From a virus: a stretch of DNA of 23,150 nt. Made by a program: the position numbers and the translations under genes. The stretch is from the IMG/VR virus record IMGVR_UViG_3300042453_001439, positions 1 through 23,150 of that record. One strand, given 5' to 3'. The notes under the pieces are model-generated. The model was not told the origin of the DNA and made no database searches. It worked only from the letters and a program-made list of their open reading frames with translations. Of this stretch, positions 1 through 7,838 are shown piece after piece (positions within the stretch are counted from its first letter, which is position 1; each line of letters begins with the position of its first letter).

Positions 1-3000
1 GACCAGCAAACGTCATCGCCCCCGTGCCCGTCAGCGTCGTTCCCGTACCATTTACCCAGTTGCCGTAGATTGCTGGTGTGGTTGAACCCGTCGCCAGCGT
101 CATCGTATTCGTCGTCCTAGCCGACATGTCGATGGTGCCGATGTTGTAGGCGGCGTTAACGGTGATGGTGGCTCCGCTGTTTGGAACAGCAGCCATAAAA
201 ACTGCAGTATCTTGAGCCAAGGGGAAATAATCAGCACTTCCAGTCCCTGGTGTAGTAGTGTTTGACCACAAATTGACACTACTCCAGTTTTGGCTTGCAG
301 CAGAAACCGTATAAACCGTCTTCGCAGCATCAAACGTAATGCCGCTGTTGCCTTTGCAGTCTCCGATGCGCGTGCCCGTCGCTGGCGCGGCTACACCGGC
401 TATGGTGATGGCTCTGAAGTCAACGTCGGTGAGGCTGACGGCAGCGCAGGTGAGCGTGCGTGTGATGCTAAAGGCGTTGGAGCGAACGAAGTGACGCATC
501 GTGGCGTCGGTGCCTGCTGAGCAGGTGAGGGTGCCGGTGATGGTCTGGTTGGCTGTGACGCTGATGATCTTCAAGCCAGCAGAGGTAATGCCGGTGAAGG
601 ACAGGTTGTTGAAGGTGTTGGCCCCGTTGATGGTGACGGTGCCTGCTCCCACGCTTGTGAAGCTAACGTTGTAGAAGGTCTTACCATTTCCTGTAATTCC
701 AGGGTTTGCGTTTGTAAAATTTAACTGTGACGTGCCGGATGTAAATGTCAGATTAGCGGCGCTTGTTTCTGTTGTGCCAAAGTTTAAAGTATTACCACTA
801 CCCGAAAAACTTATTATGCTACTTCCAAGAGAATATGTTATAGAATTTCCATGATCTGATACAAAACCACCAGCGGTCACATTGTAAGAGGCCGTATCAA
901 ATGACCCATTGGTTACCCTGAGATCAGCATTACCAATGTTTAACGCACTCCCCAACGTCCACTCACACCCAACGCCATTCACCGTAATCGTTGAAGCTAA
1001 CGCCACACCATTCGTCGTCAACGTCTTCCCCGACGTAGACCCTGACAGCGTGATAGCGCCCGTGTACGTCCTCGTTAACCCCGTCGCAGGCAGCGTCACG
1101 TTGCCGTGAATGCCGTCAATAGCTGTGCTGCCTGCCAGCGTTACGTTGCCGCTTGCGGGGCCTGCAATGGTCAGAGACTTCATCCTGATGCCGCCAGTGA
1201 CAGCGTTCACCGTGGCTGTGTAGGCTGTGGCGTTGGACAGGCTGTCAAAGACAACATCATCATGGCTTCTCGGCACAGACGCGCCTGAGCCTCCACCAGA
1301 CGACGTAGACCAACGAGCGGTGTCGCTCCAGTTGCCTGTGCCGCCAACCCAGTAGCGTGTGCTGTCGGCTGGCTTGGCTGTGCGGTAGACAGGCGCCGCT
1401 GCTGTGCCTGTGCTGTTGGCACCGGCGTAGAACTCACCAGGGCTTGTGGCCGCAAAGCCGAAAGTATTCATTTGAAGGTAATCAATACCGCTAGTGCAAG
1501 GGCCTGCCAAGATGTGTGTAGCGTTGCCACTAATAGCAACAAGAATCAGGCCGAAATTACCACCAGATATCGACCATTTGCCAAAAGTCTGTGTTGTTGT
1601 ACCAAAATTAATACTGAAATTAAGTGTTACAGGTGCGGCAAACTCAGTAAATTGGTTGTTTCCTGTGACCGTAAGGCCATTGCCGTTTGGTGTAATAGTG
1701 AGTTTGTTGTATGATTGATTACCACCGGCAAAAGTACGGGCAAGGTTGGTAGCGCTAGACAGAAGAATGTCGGCGGTGCCTTTGTATAAAGTTCCTGCCG
1801 TATAAGTCCACACGTTTCCAGTGCCTGAAAGAGACCAAGCACCGGAGCCCATTTTTAGCGTGCCTGCGGTAGATGTAAAAAATCCGGTGGTAACGCTGTA
1901 TGACACCGCATCAAACGTGCCGCTGGCTAGTGTCAGGGTTCTTGTGGAACCTAGAGACAACGCATCAGCAAGCTGGACAACACCAGTAACGGAATTTACC
2001 GTGACAGGACAACCAAAAGTAATGCCGTTGCTGGTAATCGTCTGCGTGCCGCGCTTGGCGAACGTGATCGTGCCTCCGGCACTAGACGACGTCACTCCTG
2101 TACCAAACTTCCAATCGCCGTAAACAAACGGAGTGTTGGTGCTGGTGGTGAGCGTCATCGCACTAGTCCGCAACGACGCATCAAACGTACCAATGTTCCA
2201 TGCGGCATTGATCGTGATGGTTCCTGTCACGCTGCCCGCAGCTTCATCAAACACCGCCGTGTCTTGCGCCAGCGGGAAGTTGTTGATGTCAGGACTGCCC
2301 CCAGAGCCCGGCGCCCAAGCGGTAGCGCTCCAGTTCTGCGCCCCTGCAAGGTTCCAATAGACGGTCTTGGCCGCAGGGAAGGCGATGCCGCTGTTGCCGC
2401 CACAATCGCCTGCACGGGTCGGAGAAGAGCCTGCTGCGGTGCCTGCAATGGTGATGTCGCGGAAGTCGCAGTCTGTGGCACTGAGCGTGCCTACGGTGAG
2501 TCTGCGGGTGGTGCCGATAGTGTTGGAGCGGACGAAGATGCGACGGACGGCTGTGGCACCGGCGACGGTGAGGGTGCCGGTGATGGTTTGGTTTGCCGCT
2601 AGTTCTAGCTGTATTAAACCAGCGGAAGAAGGGGCAGTGACCGTCAAATTGTTAAACGAGTTTGCTCCAAATACTGTATGCGATACAGGCGAAGTTCCGG
2701 TAAAAGATACGTTATAAAAAGTAAAACCAGATCCCCCATCTAACGTTGGGCCAGCAGTATTCGGGGAATTTATCTGGGACGTACCGGCATTCAACGTCAA
2801 GTTGGTTGAAGTGGTAAAAGTTATAAAACTAGAACCACTGAGCGTCAACGTACTCGACCCCAGCGCTATCGTCCTGACGTTGCTGTTGCTGGACGATATC
2901 GCATTTGCCGTTACGTTGTAGTTCTTGGTGTCGAAGGTGCCGTTGGTGATGGTGAGGGTGTTGGAGCCGATGTTCAAAGCGTCGGCGAGTTCGACTGTTC

Positions 3001-4393
3001 CGCCGTAGGTGTCGACTGTGATGCCACCGGCAAATGTTTTGCCTGCGCTAGTGATGGTCTGCGTGTTTCGGCCAGAGAACGTTAGAGTAACAAAGCCTGT
3101 AACGGAAGTGCCCGAACCGTTTGTCCAGTTACCGTAACACGTTGTCCCAACGTTCATTGTAATAGTCATCGCGTTTGTTCGCGTTGACATGTTTACGCTG
3201 GATATGTGCGTTGCCAAAGCAGAATCAATCTGCACCGTAGCGAAGTTATTCAACCCCGTGTTCTCAATGACAGCGGTATCCTGCGCCAACGGGAAGTTGT
3301 CTGTGCTGACACCAGCACCAGAGCTTGCAGCCCAAGCGTTGGCAGACCAGTTGCCACCAGCAGCTAAGTTCCAATACACCGTCTTGGGCGTGTCGAAGGT
3401 GATGCCTCTGCATCCACGCAGGTCTCCAACACGCGTGCCGCTGATGGGCGCGGCTGTGCCAATGACGTAGATGTCTCGGAAGTCTGCGTCGGTCAGGCTT
3501 GGGGCTGAGTTGATGGTGAGGGTTTGGGCGATGCCGTAGGTGACGCCTCTGAACCAGACTCTGCGGTTGCCTGCTGTGCCGGTGGTGGAGAGAGTGCCGT
3601 TGATGGTTTGGCGGGATTCAAAGGCAACTTGACGGACGCCTACGGAGGATGGGGCTGTGACGGTAAGGTTGTTGAAGGTGTTGATCCCCAGAATACTATA
3701 CGTTCCAGTTGCCGTCGAAGTAAAAGACACGTTATAAAATGCGACTCCGTTTTGCGAGAGATTGCCGCCAGCCAATGAACAACCGGTTGCGGTACAAACA
3801 ATAGTTGACGTACCCGCGTTAAATGTAAGATTTGTATTGGTTGTAAAATCAACAGCATTTGCTCCGGTGCTCAAAGTCACCGTAGACGAACCCAAACTAA
3901 TAGTTCTAACGTTTGAGCCCGAAGAAGAAAGAGTTAAGGCCGTAACATTATAGTTGGCGGTATTAAAAGTACCTCTAACAACACCAAGTGTTGCTGATAT
4001 AGTAACAGCATCGCCTAGAGTAACAGTAATACCGGTTCCGTCGATGTTCAACCCGCCTATTGTTTTCCCGGCAGTTGTTATTGTTCCTGTTCCATTTATT
4101 ACGAATGTATTAGCGTAAGTAAACCCCATCCCAGCCACAAGCGTGACGCTACCAGACACCGTAATATTGGTGCTACCCGCCAACGTCCCCGTAAACCCTG
4201 TGCAGTTGATGGACTTGGCACCAGTGTTGCCGCTGGAGATGGTGCAGGTGCCGGTGGACAGGTTCGTGAAGAAAACGTCATCAGCGCTGGTAGGAACGCT
4301 TGCCCCGCCACCGCCGCCAGACGTAGTTGACCACTTGGTTCCGGCAGTGCCATCCCAAGCTGCTGTACCACCAACCCAGTACCTGTCAGCCAT
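1..4393 (-). CDS. Very large modular beta-rich fibre/spike-like protein, 3' end outside window
   Basis: I followed the frame codon by codon from the ATG at 4393 to the left edge and found no stop, so at least 1464 codons are visible and the end lies outside the window. The product is very rich in Thr, Ser, Gly, Asn and Val, with short alternating beta-strand patterns and almost no charged helices, as in right-handed beta-helix fibres, spikes and adhesins. A signature with Y-W/T and a following N-W-S...W recurs with its Tyr at residues 5, 340, 679, 1014 and 1361, so the chain is built of modules of about 335-347 residues. Residues 5 and 1014 begin RYWVGGT; 340 and 679 begin VYWNL. Modules ending near 340, 679 and 1361 share a tail like DFRDI..I.GTAA followed by GD..G..GI.F. 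A tail fibre, spike or surface adhesin is the likely role, but no catalytic motif is recognised. The 90-aa gene ends 3 nt upstream; only a weak AAGAG precedes the ATG. Confidence 0.85.
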   Translation of the reverse strand, partial: MADRYWVGGTAAWDGTAGTKWSTTSGGGGGASVPTSADDVFFTNLSTGTCTISSGNTGAKSINCTGFTGTLAGSTNITVSGSVTLVAGMGFTYANTFVINGTGTITTAGKTIGGLNIDGTGITVTLGDAVTISATLGVVRGTFNTANYNVTALTLSSSGSNVRTISLGSSTVTLSTGANAVDFTTNTNLTFNAGTSTIVCTATGCSLAGGNLSQNGVAFYNVSFTSTATGTYSILGINTFNNLTVTAPSSVGVRQVAFESRQTINGTLSTTGTAGNRRVWFRGVTYGIAQTLTINSAPSLTDADFRDIYVIGTAAPISGTRVGDLRGCRGITFDTPKTVYWNLAAGGNWSANAWAASSGAGVSTDNFPLAQDTAVIENTGLNNFATVQIDSALATHISSVNMSTRTNAMTITMNVGTTCYGNWTNGSGTSVTGFVTLTFSGRNTQTITSAGKTFAGGITVDTYGGTVELADALNIGSNTLTITNGTFDTKNYNVTANAISSSNSNVRTIALGSSTLTLSGSSFITFTTSTNLTLNAGTSQINSPNTAGPTLDGGSGFTFYNVSFTGTSPVSHTVFGANSFNNLTVTAPSSAGLIQLELAANQTITGTLTVAGATAVRRIFVRSNTIGTTRRLTVGTLSATDCDFRDITIAGTAAGSSPTRAGDCGGNSGIAFPAAKTVYWNLAGAQNWSATAWAPGSGGSPDINNFPLAQDTAVFDEAAGSVTGTITINAAWNIGTFDASLRTSAMTLTTSTNTPFVYGDWKFGTGVTSSSAGGTITFAKRGTQTITSNGITFGCPVTVNSVTGVVQLADALSLGSTRTLTLASGTFDAVSYSVTTGFFTSTAGTLKMGSGAWSLSGTGNVWTYTAGTLYKGTADILLSSATNLARTFAGGNQSYNKLTITPNGNGLTVTGNNQFTEFAAPVTLNFSINFGTTTQTFGKWSISGGNFGLILVAISGNATHILAGPCTSGIDYLQMNTFGFAATSPGEFYAGANSTGTAAAPVYRTAKPADSTRYWVGGTGNWSDTARWSTSSGGGSGASVPRSHDDVVFDSLSNATAYTATVNAVTGGIRMKSLTIAGPASGNVTLAGSTAIDGIHGNVTLPATGLTRTYTGAITLSGSTSGKTLTTNGVALASTITVNGVGCEWTLGSALNIGNADLRVTNGSFDTASYNVTAGGFVSDHGNSITYSLGSSIISFSGSGNTLNFGTTETSAANLTFTSGTSQLNFTNANPGITGNGKTFYNVSFTSVGAGTVTINGANTFNNLSFTGITSAGLKIISVTANQTITGTLTCSAGTDATMRHFVRSNAFSITRTLTCAAVSLTDVDFRAITIAGVAAPATGTRIGDCKGNSGITFDAAKTVYTVSAASQNWSSVNLWSNTTTPGTGSADYFPLAQDTAVFMAAVPNSGATITVNAAYNIGTIDMSARTTNTMTLATGSTTPAIYGNWVNGTGTTLTGTGAMTFAG

Positions 4394-4396
4394 CTC

Positions 4397-4669
4397 TTAC
4401 ACCTTGTAGTACCAGACGCCGTCGATCTCAACCAGCTTGGCTCCCGCAGGCGGAACGCCCTCTAGTTTCTGATACACCTCACCAGCAATCTCTTTGGTCG
4501 TCTCAGGCTCCGGTGCAGGCGGCGCAGTCACCACAGCAATCCAGTTGTCTCGACGTTGCTCCTTCATCGCCTGGATTTCAGCTTCGCTGAAGCCGTGGTC
4601 ATCAGGCAGATGAAGGGCATCGGCAAACTTGCCGTGAGGAGTGTCGAAGGAGAAATCGATTTTGATCAT
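4397..4669 (-). CDS. Small acidic phage protein preceding the fibre gene (90 aa)
   Basis: The 90-aa product starts MIKIDFSFDTPHGKFADAL and ends near a short aromatic stretch (VWYYKV). The middle (about 48-60) is Pro/Glu/Ala-rich and probably a flexible linker between an N-terminal and a C-terminal small fold. It lies directly upstream of the giant fibre gene with a 3-nt gap, so it is probably co-translated with it and could be a fibre-associated or tail-assembly protein; that role is inferred from position only. Similar short proteins occur in phage tail regions, but I cannot name a family. Its ATG is only about 15 nt past the T-rich tail of the hairpin at 4685-4702, and no good Shine-Dalgarno is visible, so how it is expressed is unclear. 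Confidence 0.75.
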   Translation of the reverse strand: MIKIDFSFDTPHGKFADALHLPDDHGFSEAEIQAMKEQRRDNWIAVVTAPPAPEPETTKEIAGEVYQKLEGVPPAGAKLVEIDGVWYYKV

Positions 4670-4680
4670 GGCTTAAAAGC

Positions 4681-4709
4681 AAAACACCCGCCTAGACGGG
4701 TGCCTTTTT
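4681..4709. terminator. Bidirectional intrinsic terminator
   Basis: CACCCG (4685-4690) pairs with CGGGTG (4697-4702) around a 6-nt loop. On the plus strand the stem is followed by CCTTTTT; on the minus strand it is followed by TTTTGCTTTT. Either direction therefore fits a Rho-independent terminator. On the minus strand it separates the 172-aa gene from the 90-aa and fibre genes, which then need their own promoter or read-through. Confidence 0.7.
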
Positions 4710-4724
4710 CAGAGTTGTTGAAGA

Positions 4725-5243
4725 TCAGGCAGCATCGAGGCTGAAGGTGTAGGTGACGTTCAACGTGTCCCCACTCGCCACACTCCGATCACCCGGCGCG
4801 GCAAAATCCGCCGCAGAGAACAGCGTGCCCGTCGTCCCGCCCTTGGTGTTGTTGGACGTCAAGAACGCGCCGCCGACGACTGTCGTGCCGTTGATGTTGA
4901 ACGCCGCAGGAGAAGCGCTGTTCGTGATCACCGAAGGGTCCGCCGTTGTGGCTGTACCAAAAGTGCACGTTGGCCGGTTGGCGTTGCTGTACGCGGTGAC
5001 TTCAGTCCAGCCGATATGGCTGAGCATCGTGTCCCCCGCTGCGGGGTTGTTGGACGACGCCGCGCCATACAGACCGATGTACCAAGTAGTGACCTGTGAG
5101 CCGTTACCAAGCGCCGCAGCGTTCATGTACTGCAACCCGACATTCACGACAAGGTTGCGCGACTCGGCCTCCCACTTCAGGTTGCCTTGAGGGTCGTGGC
5201 AAGTGATCTTGAAGACACCGCCCGCTTTGGATTTGTCGAACAT
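4725..5243 (-). CDS. Putative virion protein, beta-rich (172 aa)
   Basis: The 172-aa product is rich in Thr, Ala, Ser and Gly and ends in a beta-like stretch (TLNVTYTFSLDAA). The N-terminus (MFDKSKAGGVFKITCHDPQG) is followed by an ESRNLVVNVGLQYMN segment of the kind found in small phage tail or decoration proteins. An AGGAAA ribosome binding site lies about 6 nt before the ATG. It follows the 138-aa gene with a 9-nt gap and is the last gene before the bidirectional terminator, so these two probably end a transcript. A minor tail or decoration role is inferred from composition and location; no specific family is named. Confidence 0.75.
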   Translation of the reverse strand: MFDKSKAGGVFKITCHDPQGNLKWEAESRNLVVNVGLQYMNAAALGNGSQVTTWYIGLYGAASSNNPAAGDTMLSHIGWTEVTAYSNANRPTCTFGTATTADPSVITNSASPAAFNINGTTVVGGAFLTSNNTKGGTTGTLFSAADFAAPGDRSVASGDTLNVTYTFSLDAA

Positions 5244-5252
5244 GATGGTTTC

Positions 5253-5669
5253 CTATGCAAAGCGCAACAGCGCAGAAGCGGCTGTTGCCGCAGGGAGTTG
5301 AATGGTGAAAGTACCTGACGCCGTCTTGTCCGCACCGAAGTCCAGCACCGCGATAGCGCGGTTGGCCTTGGTCTCGTTGTAGATCAGCCCGCCCCGGCAG
5401 ACGAATGAGGCGTTGGTGAACACCGGGTTGTCGAAGGTGACGTAGGCCGTCGTACCGGAGAGGAGGACTTGGACATTGACGAGGGGGATACCACCCGCGA
5501 TGTACCCCGCACCAGACACTTCCCCCGTGGCAGTGTAAACCGTCGTGGCTTGGCTCAGGTTTGCCGCAGCGGTGTAGAGCGCGAGCTTCAGCGTGTCAGT
5601 GTCGAGGTCATGAATACCAAGCCAAGACTCCTGCTTGAACGACGAACACATGCCTTGGAGGATAGCCAT
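5253..5669 (-). CDS. Putative virion structural protein (138 aa)
   Basis: The 138-aa product begins MAILQGMCSSFKQESWLGIHD and then has the pattern LKLALYTAAANLSQATTVY, a Gly-rich turn (GAGYIAGG) and a C-terminal DFGADKTASGTFTIQLP segment. This is a recurrent arrangement in small structural proteins of phages with T7-like or P22-like necks, recalled as a type and not searched. The start is firmly placed: the upstream neck gene ends TAA and this ATG follows at once (TAAATG). Mostly beta-strand with one hydrophobic core is expected. It lies next to the other virion-type genes and shares their codon use. The exact role is unknown. Confidence 0.75.
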   Translation of the reverse strand: MAILQGMCSSFKQESWLGIHDLDTDTLKLALYTAAANLSQATTVYTATGEVSGAGYIAGGIPLVNVQVLLSGTTAYVTFDNPVFTNASFVCRGGLIYNETKANRAIAVLDFGADKTASGTFTIQLPAATAASALLRFA

Positions 5670-6323
5670 TTACTTCACCGGATTCCGTACTTGGCCACTG
5701 CGGTAGGCATCCATGCGGTTCTTGCCGTCACCCAAGTTCTTGAGCAGCAGGAACGACTCATTGAACTGGTTCTGGTACATCGTCATGATGTCCGCCTCTT
5801 CCTTCATGAACCGACCCGCTTCAACCATGACCGCGTTGAACAGCACCGACTCAAAGTTGTCGCCAATCCATGACGTACCCGCAGTAGCGATGCTCTCGGG
5901 GTAGTAGAAGTAGTGCAGCTCCGCCTTGTACCCCGCCACAGGTGTCGGGCCCAGGATGAACGTCAGCTCGGTCGGCAGGTTGTACACCGGGCCGAAGAGC
6001 GCGTAATAGCGCGGCACGCCCGTCGTCGCCGGGTTCGGGTACGACTCCCGAATGAAGTTGACGTCCTTGTTCAGCAGGAACGTGTACTCTCCGCCTGCGG
6101 CAGGGAACACCGCCATCGAGTAGACCGACAAGAAGTCGTTGGGGGCGGCGAGGTACTGGTTGCCCGCGCTCAAGTCGCCCGTGACGTTCTTGCGGAGCGC
6201 CGGGAGCTGTACGCTGTTGTAGATCTTGTCCTCGGCCAGCCTCGTCAGCGTGGCAAAGTCCGTTGCTGAGAACGTATTCTCAACAGCGTCCTCAACAGCG
6301 GTCTTGAGCTGGGTGTAGTTCAC
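5670..6323 (-). CDS. Neck / phage adaptor-like protein (217 aa)
   Basis: The product has an N-terminal helical part (LKTAVEDAVENTFS, RLAEDKIYNSVQLPALRKNV), then beta-rich segments with LAAPNDFLSVYSMAV and VNFIRESYPNP, and a helical C-terminus (FESVLFNAVMVEAGRFMKEE). This layout of helical bundle, beta insertion and helical tail is that of small head-tail joining or adaptor proteins of short-tailed phages; I recall similar proteins annotated as phage adaptor. The start is GTG and its first four bases overlap the stop of the preceding 59-aa gene (GTGA), implying translational coupling. Together with the 246-aa adaptor it would give two neck components. The virion role is fairly likely, the precise ring position unknown. 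Confidence 0.7.
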   Translation of the reverse strand: MNYTQLKTAVEDAVENTFSATDFATLTRLAEDKIYNSVQLPALRKNVTGDLSAGNQYLAAPNDFLSVYSMAVFPAAGGEYTFLLNKDVNFIRESYPNPATTGVPRYYALFGPVYNLPTELTFILGPTPVAGYKAELHYFYYPESIATAGTSWIGDNFESVLFNAVMVEAGRFMKEEADIMTMYQNQFNESFLLLKNLGDGKNRMDAYRSGQVRNPVK

Positions 6324-6499
6324 GCCATCGGTCCTCGGGCCATGAAGCCCTTGGTCTGAGCCTTGCCGCCCCGGACCTTGATCCCGGAGGTCTTCACCGG
6401 CGGGCAGGGGGCGGTCGACTCAGCACCGACAACAAGGCGCGGGGGAGTGCGCTCAGCGACGCCCACAACGGGCGTAGGGACCGGCTTGGCCTTCATCAT
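6320..6499 (-). CDS. Small hypothetical protein (59 aa)
   Basis: I start this gene at the first of two adjacent ATGs (6499), which gives MMKAKPVPTPVVGVAERTPP. A longer upstream extension in this frame would run across the 57-aa gene and is unlikely. The product is Pro/Val-rich in its first half and ends in a basic Gly-rich tail (KVRGGKAQTKGFMARGPMA). AAGAAGGGG lies just upstream and overlaps the end of the 57-aa gene. The stop overlaps the GTG of the neck gene by 4 nt. No family is recognised; tight coupling to virion genes suggests a minor virion or assembly role. Confidence 0.6.
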   Translation of the reverse strand: MMKAKPVPTPVVGVAERTPPRLVVGAESTAPCPPVKTSGIKVRGGKAQTKGFMARGPMA

Positions 6500-6503
6500 G
6501 GGT

Positions 6504-6677
6504 TCACCCCTTCTTGCGCCCGACAGCGCCTTGGTTGGCCACACGGGCCATGTTGCGGCCCATCTGCTGAGCGGCCTGCGTGGTAACACCGCCCTTGGCG
6601 AGCTTCGCGCCGGGGCCGTGCGCCACACCAGCGGGCTTCTTGGCATGCGCCCGGAGGGCCTTCATCGCGTCTTTCAT
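6504..6677 (-). CDS. Small basic protein (57 aa)
   Basis: A complete ATG-to-TGA frame encodes a 57-aa protein beginning MKDAMKALRAHAKKPAGVAH, continuing with LAKGGVTTQAAQQMGRNMAR and ending GRKKG. It has a clear AAGGAG ribosome binding site 7 nt before the ATG and is followed 4 nt later by the next start. It is strongly basic and Ala/Gly-rich, with a predicted amphipathic helix in the second half. The KGGVT motif resembles the KGG or NGGVT motifs in the small basic proteins at 9-10 kb. Function is unknown; DNA binding inside the capsid or a minor ejected protein are possible, on charge alone. Confidence 0.65.
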   Translation of the reverse strand: MKDAMKALRAHAKKPAGVAHGPGAKLAKGGVTTQAAQQMGRNMARVANQGAVGRKKG

Positions 6678-6712
6678 CTTGAACTCCTTCGGGCTGCGCC
6701 CGCTTGAATGAT

Positions 6713-6728
6713 ACCGCTGACCAGCGGT
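6713..6728. other. Hairpin after the glycine-rich protein gene
   Basis: ACCGCT (6713-6718) and AGCGGT (6723-6728) form a perfect 6-bp inverted repeat with a 4-nt loop, right at the stop codon of the 367-aa gene. No T-run follows on either strand, so a terminator is not supported; mRNA 3'-end stabilisation or processing is possible. Confidence 0.4.
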
Positions 6729-7832
6729 TTAGGGAACTGGGAGATAGTTGATGCGGACTGCTCCGCCGCCACCGCTACCCGAATTTGCAACAACACCGCC
6801 TGCGCCGACAACAACAGGATACGTAGTTCCGGGGGTGACTGTCAGGAATGTCCAGCGAAGTCCACCACCGCCGCCACCGCCACCAGCCGACGCTGATAAA
6901 CCAGAACCGCCACCGCCACCGCCGTACAACGCCCCGTTCTGACCTACAGAGGTTTCTCCGCCAGAACCCCCTCCGCCGAATCCGCCCCCTGTGCCGTTTG
7001 CGCCCTGCCCACTCAGACCTACGCCACCGCCACCAACTCCGTATGAAAGAAACGCGCCGCCGCCGCCCGCGCCGCCGCCAGTCCCTGCAACTCCGCCAAG
7101 ACCAAGATAGCTGCCGCCATTTCCACCGTTACCTGCGTACCCGCCCGCCCCGCCACCGCCGCCAGAAAAAATACTTACCCTGTTACTGCCTGCACCGCCG
7201 TTACCGCCAAAGACAGTTGCGCTTAACGTAGCGCCCGTCCCTCCTGCACCGCCGCCAGTACTTGCCCCCGCGCCGCCGCCACCCGCAAAAAACGTGTCAA
7301 AACTAGACGCAACTCCCGGATTTCCAGTACCCGCAACAGGCCCGCCGCTTCCTCCACCACCAACACACAGTACGTATACCTGCGTGACACCTACCGGAGC
7401 CGTCCAAGAGTACGTACCGGGCGTGGTAAAGAGTACGGAAGTCCACGGCGCAAAAGTCACCTGACCAACCTGTCCTACACCAACAAGCGTATTCGGTGTC
7501 AACGGGTCAGTGAAGTCTCTCGCACCGCCAATCGGGGCCCAACCCCACTGGATGACCAGCATCCCTTCGCTGACGTTGTTCAACGCGTTGACGCCAGACT
7601 GATACCACGTGTTCGTGTCCGGGCGTGGATTACGCAATGCCTGCGGGTCTGCAATCGGGTACATCCCGAGTTGCAACTGTGGCTGATCCGGCGTCCAGCA
7701 CTGCGGACATGCTTTGATCTGTGTCTCTTTCGTCTTGACGACGAGGTTCTTCAGTCGCTTCAGGTCAAAGCGAAAGCCACAGACGTCGCAAAAGCCGAAC
7801 GCCTTTCTTCCGTTTGCGAAGCGGTTAGACAT
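6729..7832 (-). CDS. Zinc-ribbon plus glycine-rich tail-type protein (367 aa)
   Basis: The N-terminus carries two Cys pairs, C15-x2-C18 (CDVC) and C42-x2-C45 (CPQC), about 24 residues apart, as in a zinc ribbon. Residues about 46-150 form a Trp-containing beta-type linker (LGMYPIADPQALRNP, WTSVLFTTPGTYSWTAP). From about 155 to 355 the chain is a glycine-rich domain with many runs of three to six Gly (GGGGSGG, GGGGGAGG), ending YPVVVGAGGVV and GAVRINYLP. Glycine-rich domains of this kind, often ending near a short beta-strand, form distal adhesins or tail-tip domains in several phages. It follows the adaptor gene by 6 nt with no strong Shine-Dalgarno. A virion tail or receptor-contact role is inferred. 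The joining of a zinc ribbon with a polyglycine sandwich is unusual. Confidence 0.75.
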   Translation of the reverse strand: MSNRFANGRKAFGFCDVCGFRFDLKRLKNLVVKTKETQIKACPQCWTPDQPQLQLGMYPIADPQALRNPRPDTNTWYQSGVNALNNVSEGMLVIQWGWAPIGGARDFTDPLTPNTLVGVGQVGQVTFAPWTSVLFTTPGTYSWTAPVGVTQVYVLCVGGGGSGGPVAGTGNPGVASSFDTFFAGGGGAGASTGGGAGGTGATLSATVFGGNGGAGSNRVSIFSGGGGGAGGYAGNGGNGGSYLGLGGVAGTGGGAGGGGAFLSYGVGGGGVGLSGQGANGTGGGFGGGGSGGETSVGQNGALYGGGGGGSGLSASAGGGGGGGGLRWTFLTVTPGTTYPVVVGAGGVVANSGSGGGGAVRINYLPVP

Positions 7833-7838
7833 GACAAC

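Noticed and set aside
1-4400. Multiple plus-strand frames of 60-130 codons in the fibre region
   Set aside because: The minus-strand frame is open without break over the whole stretch and has strong amino-acid pattern and repeats; the plus-strand frames are its shadows.
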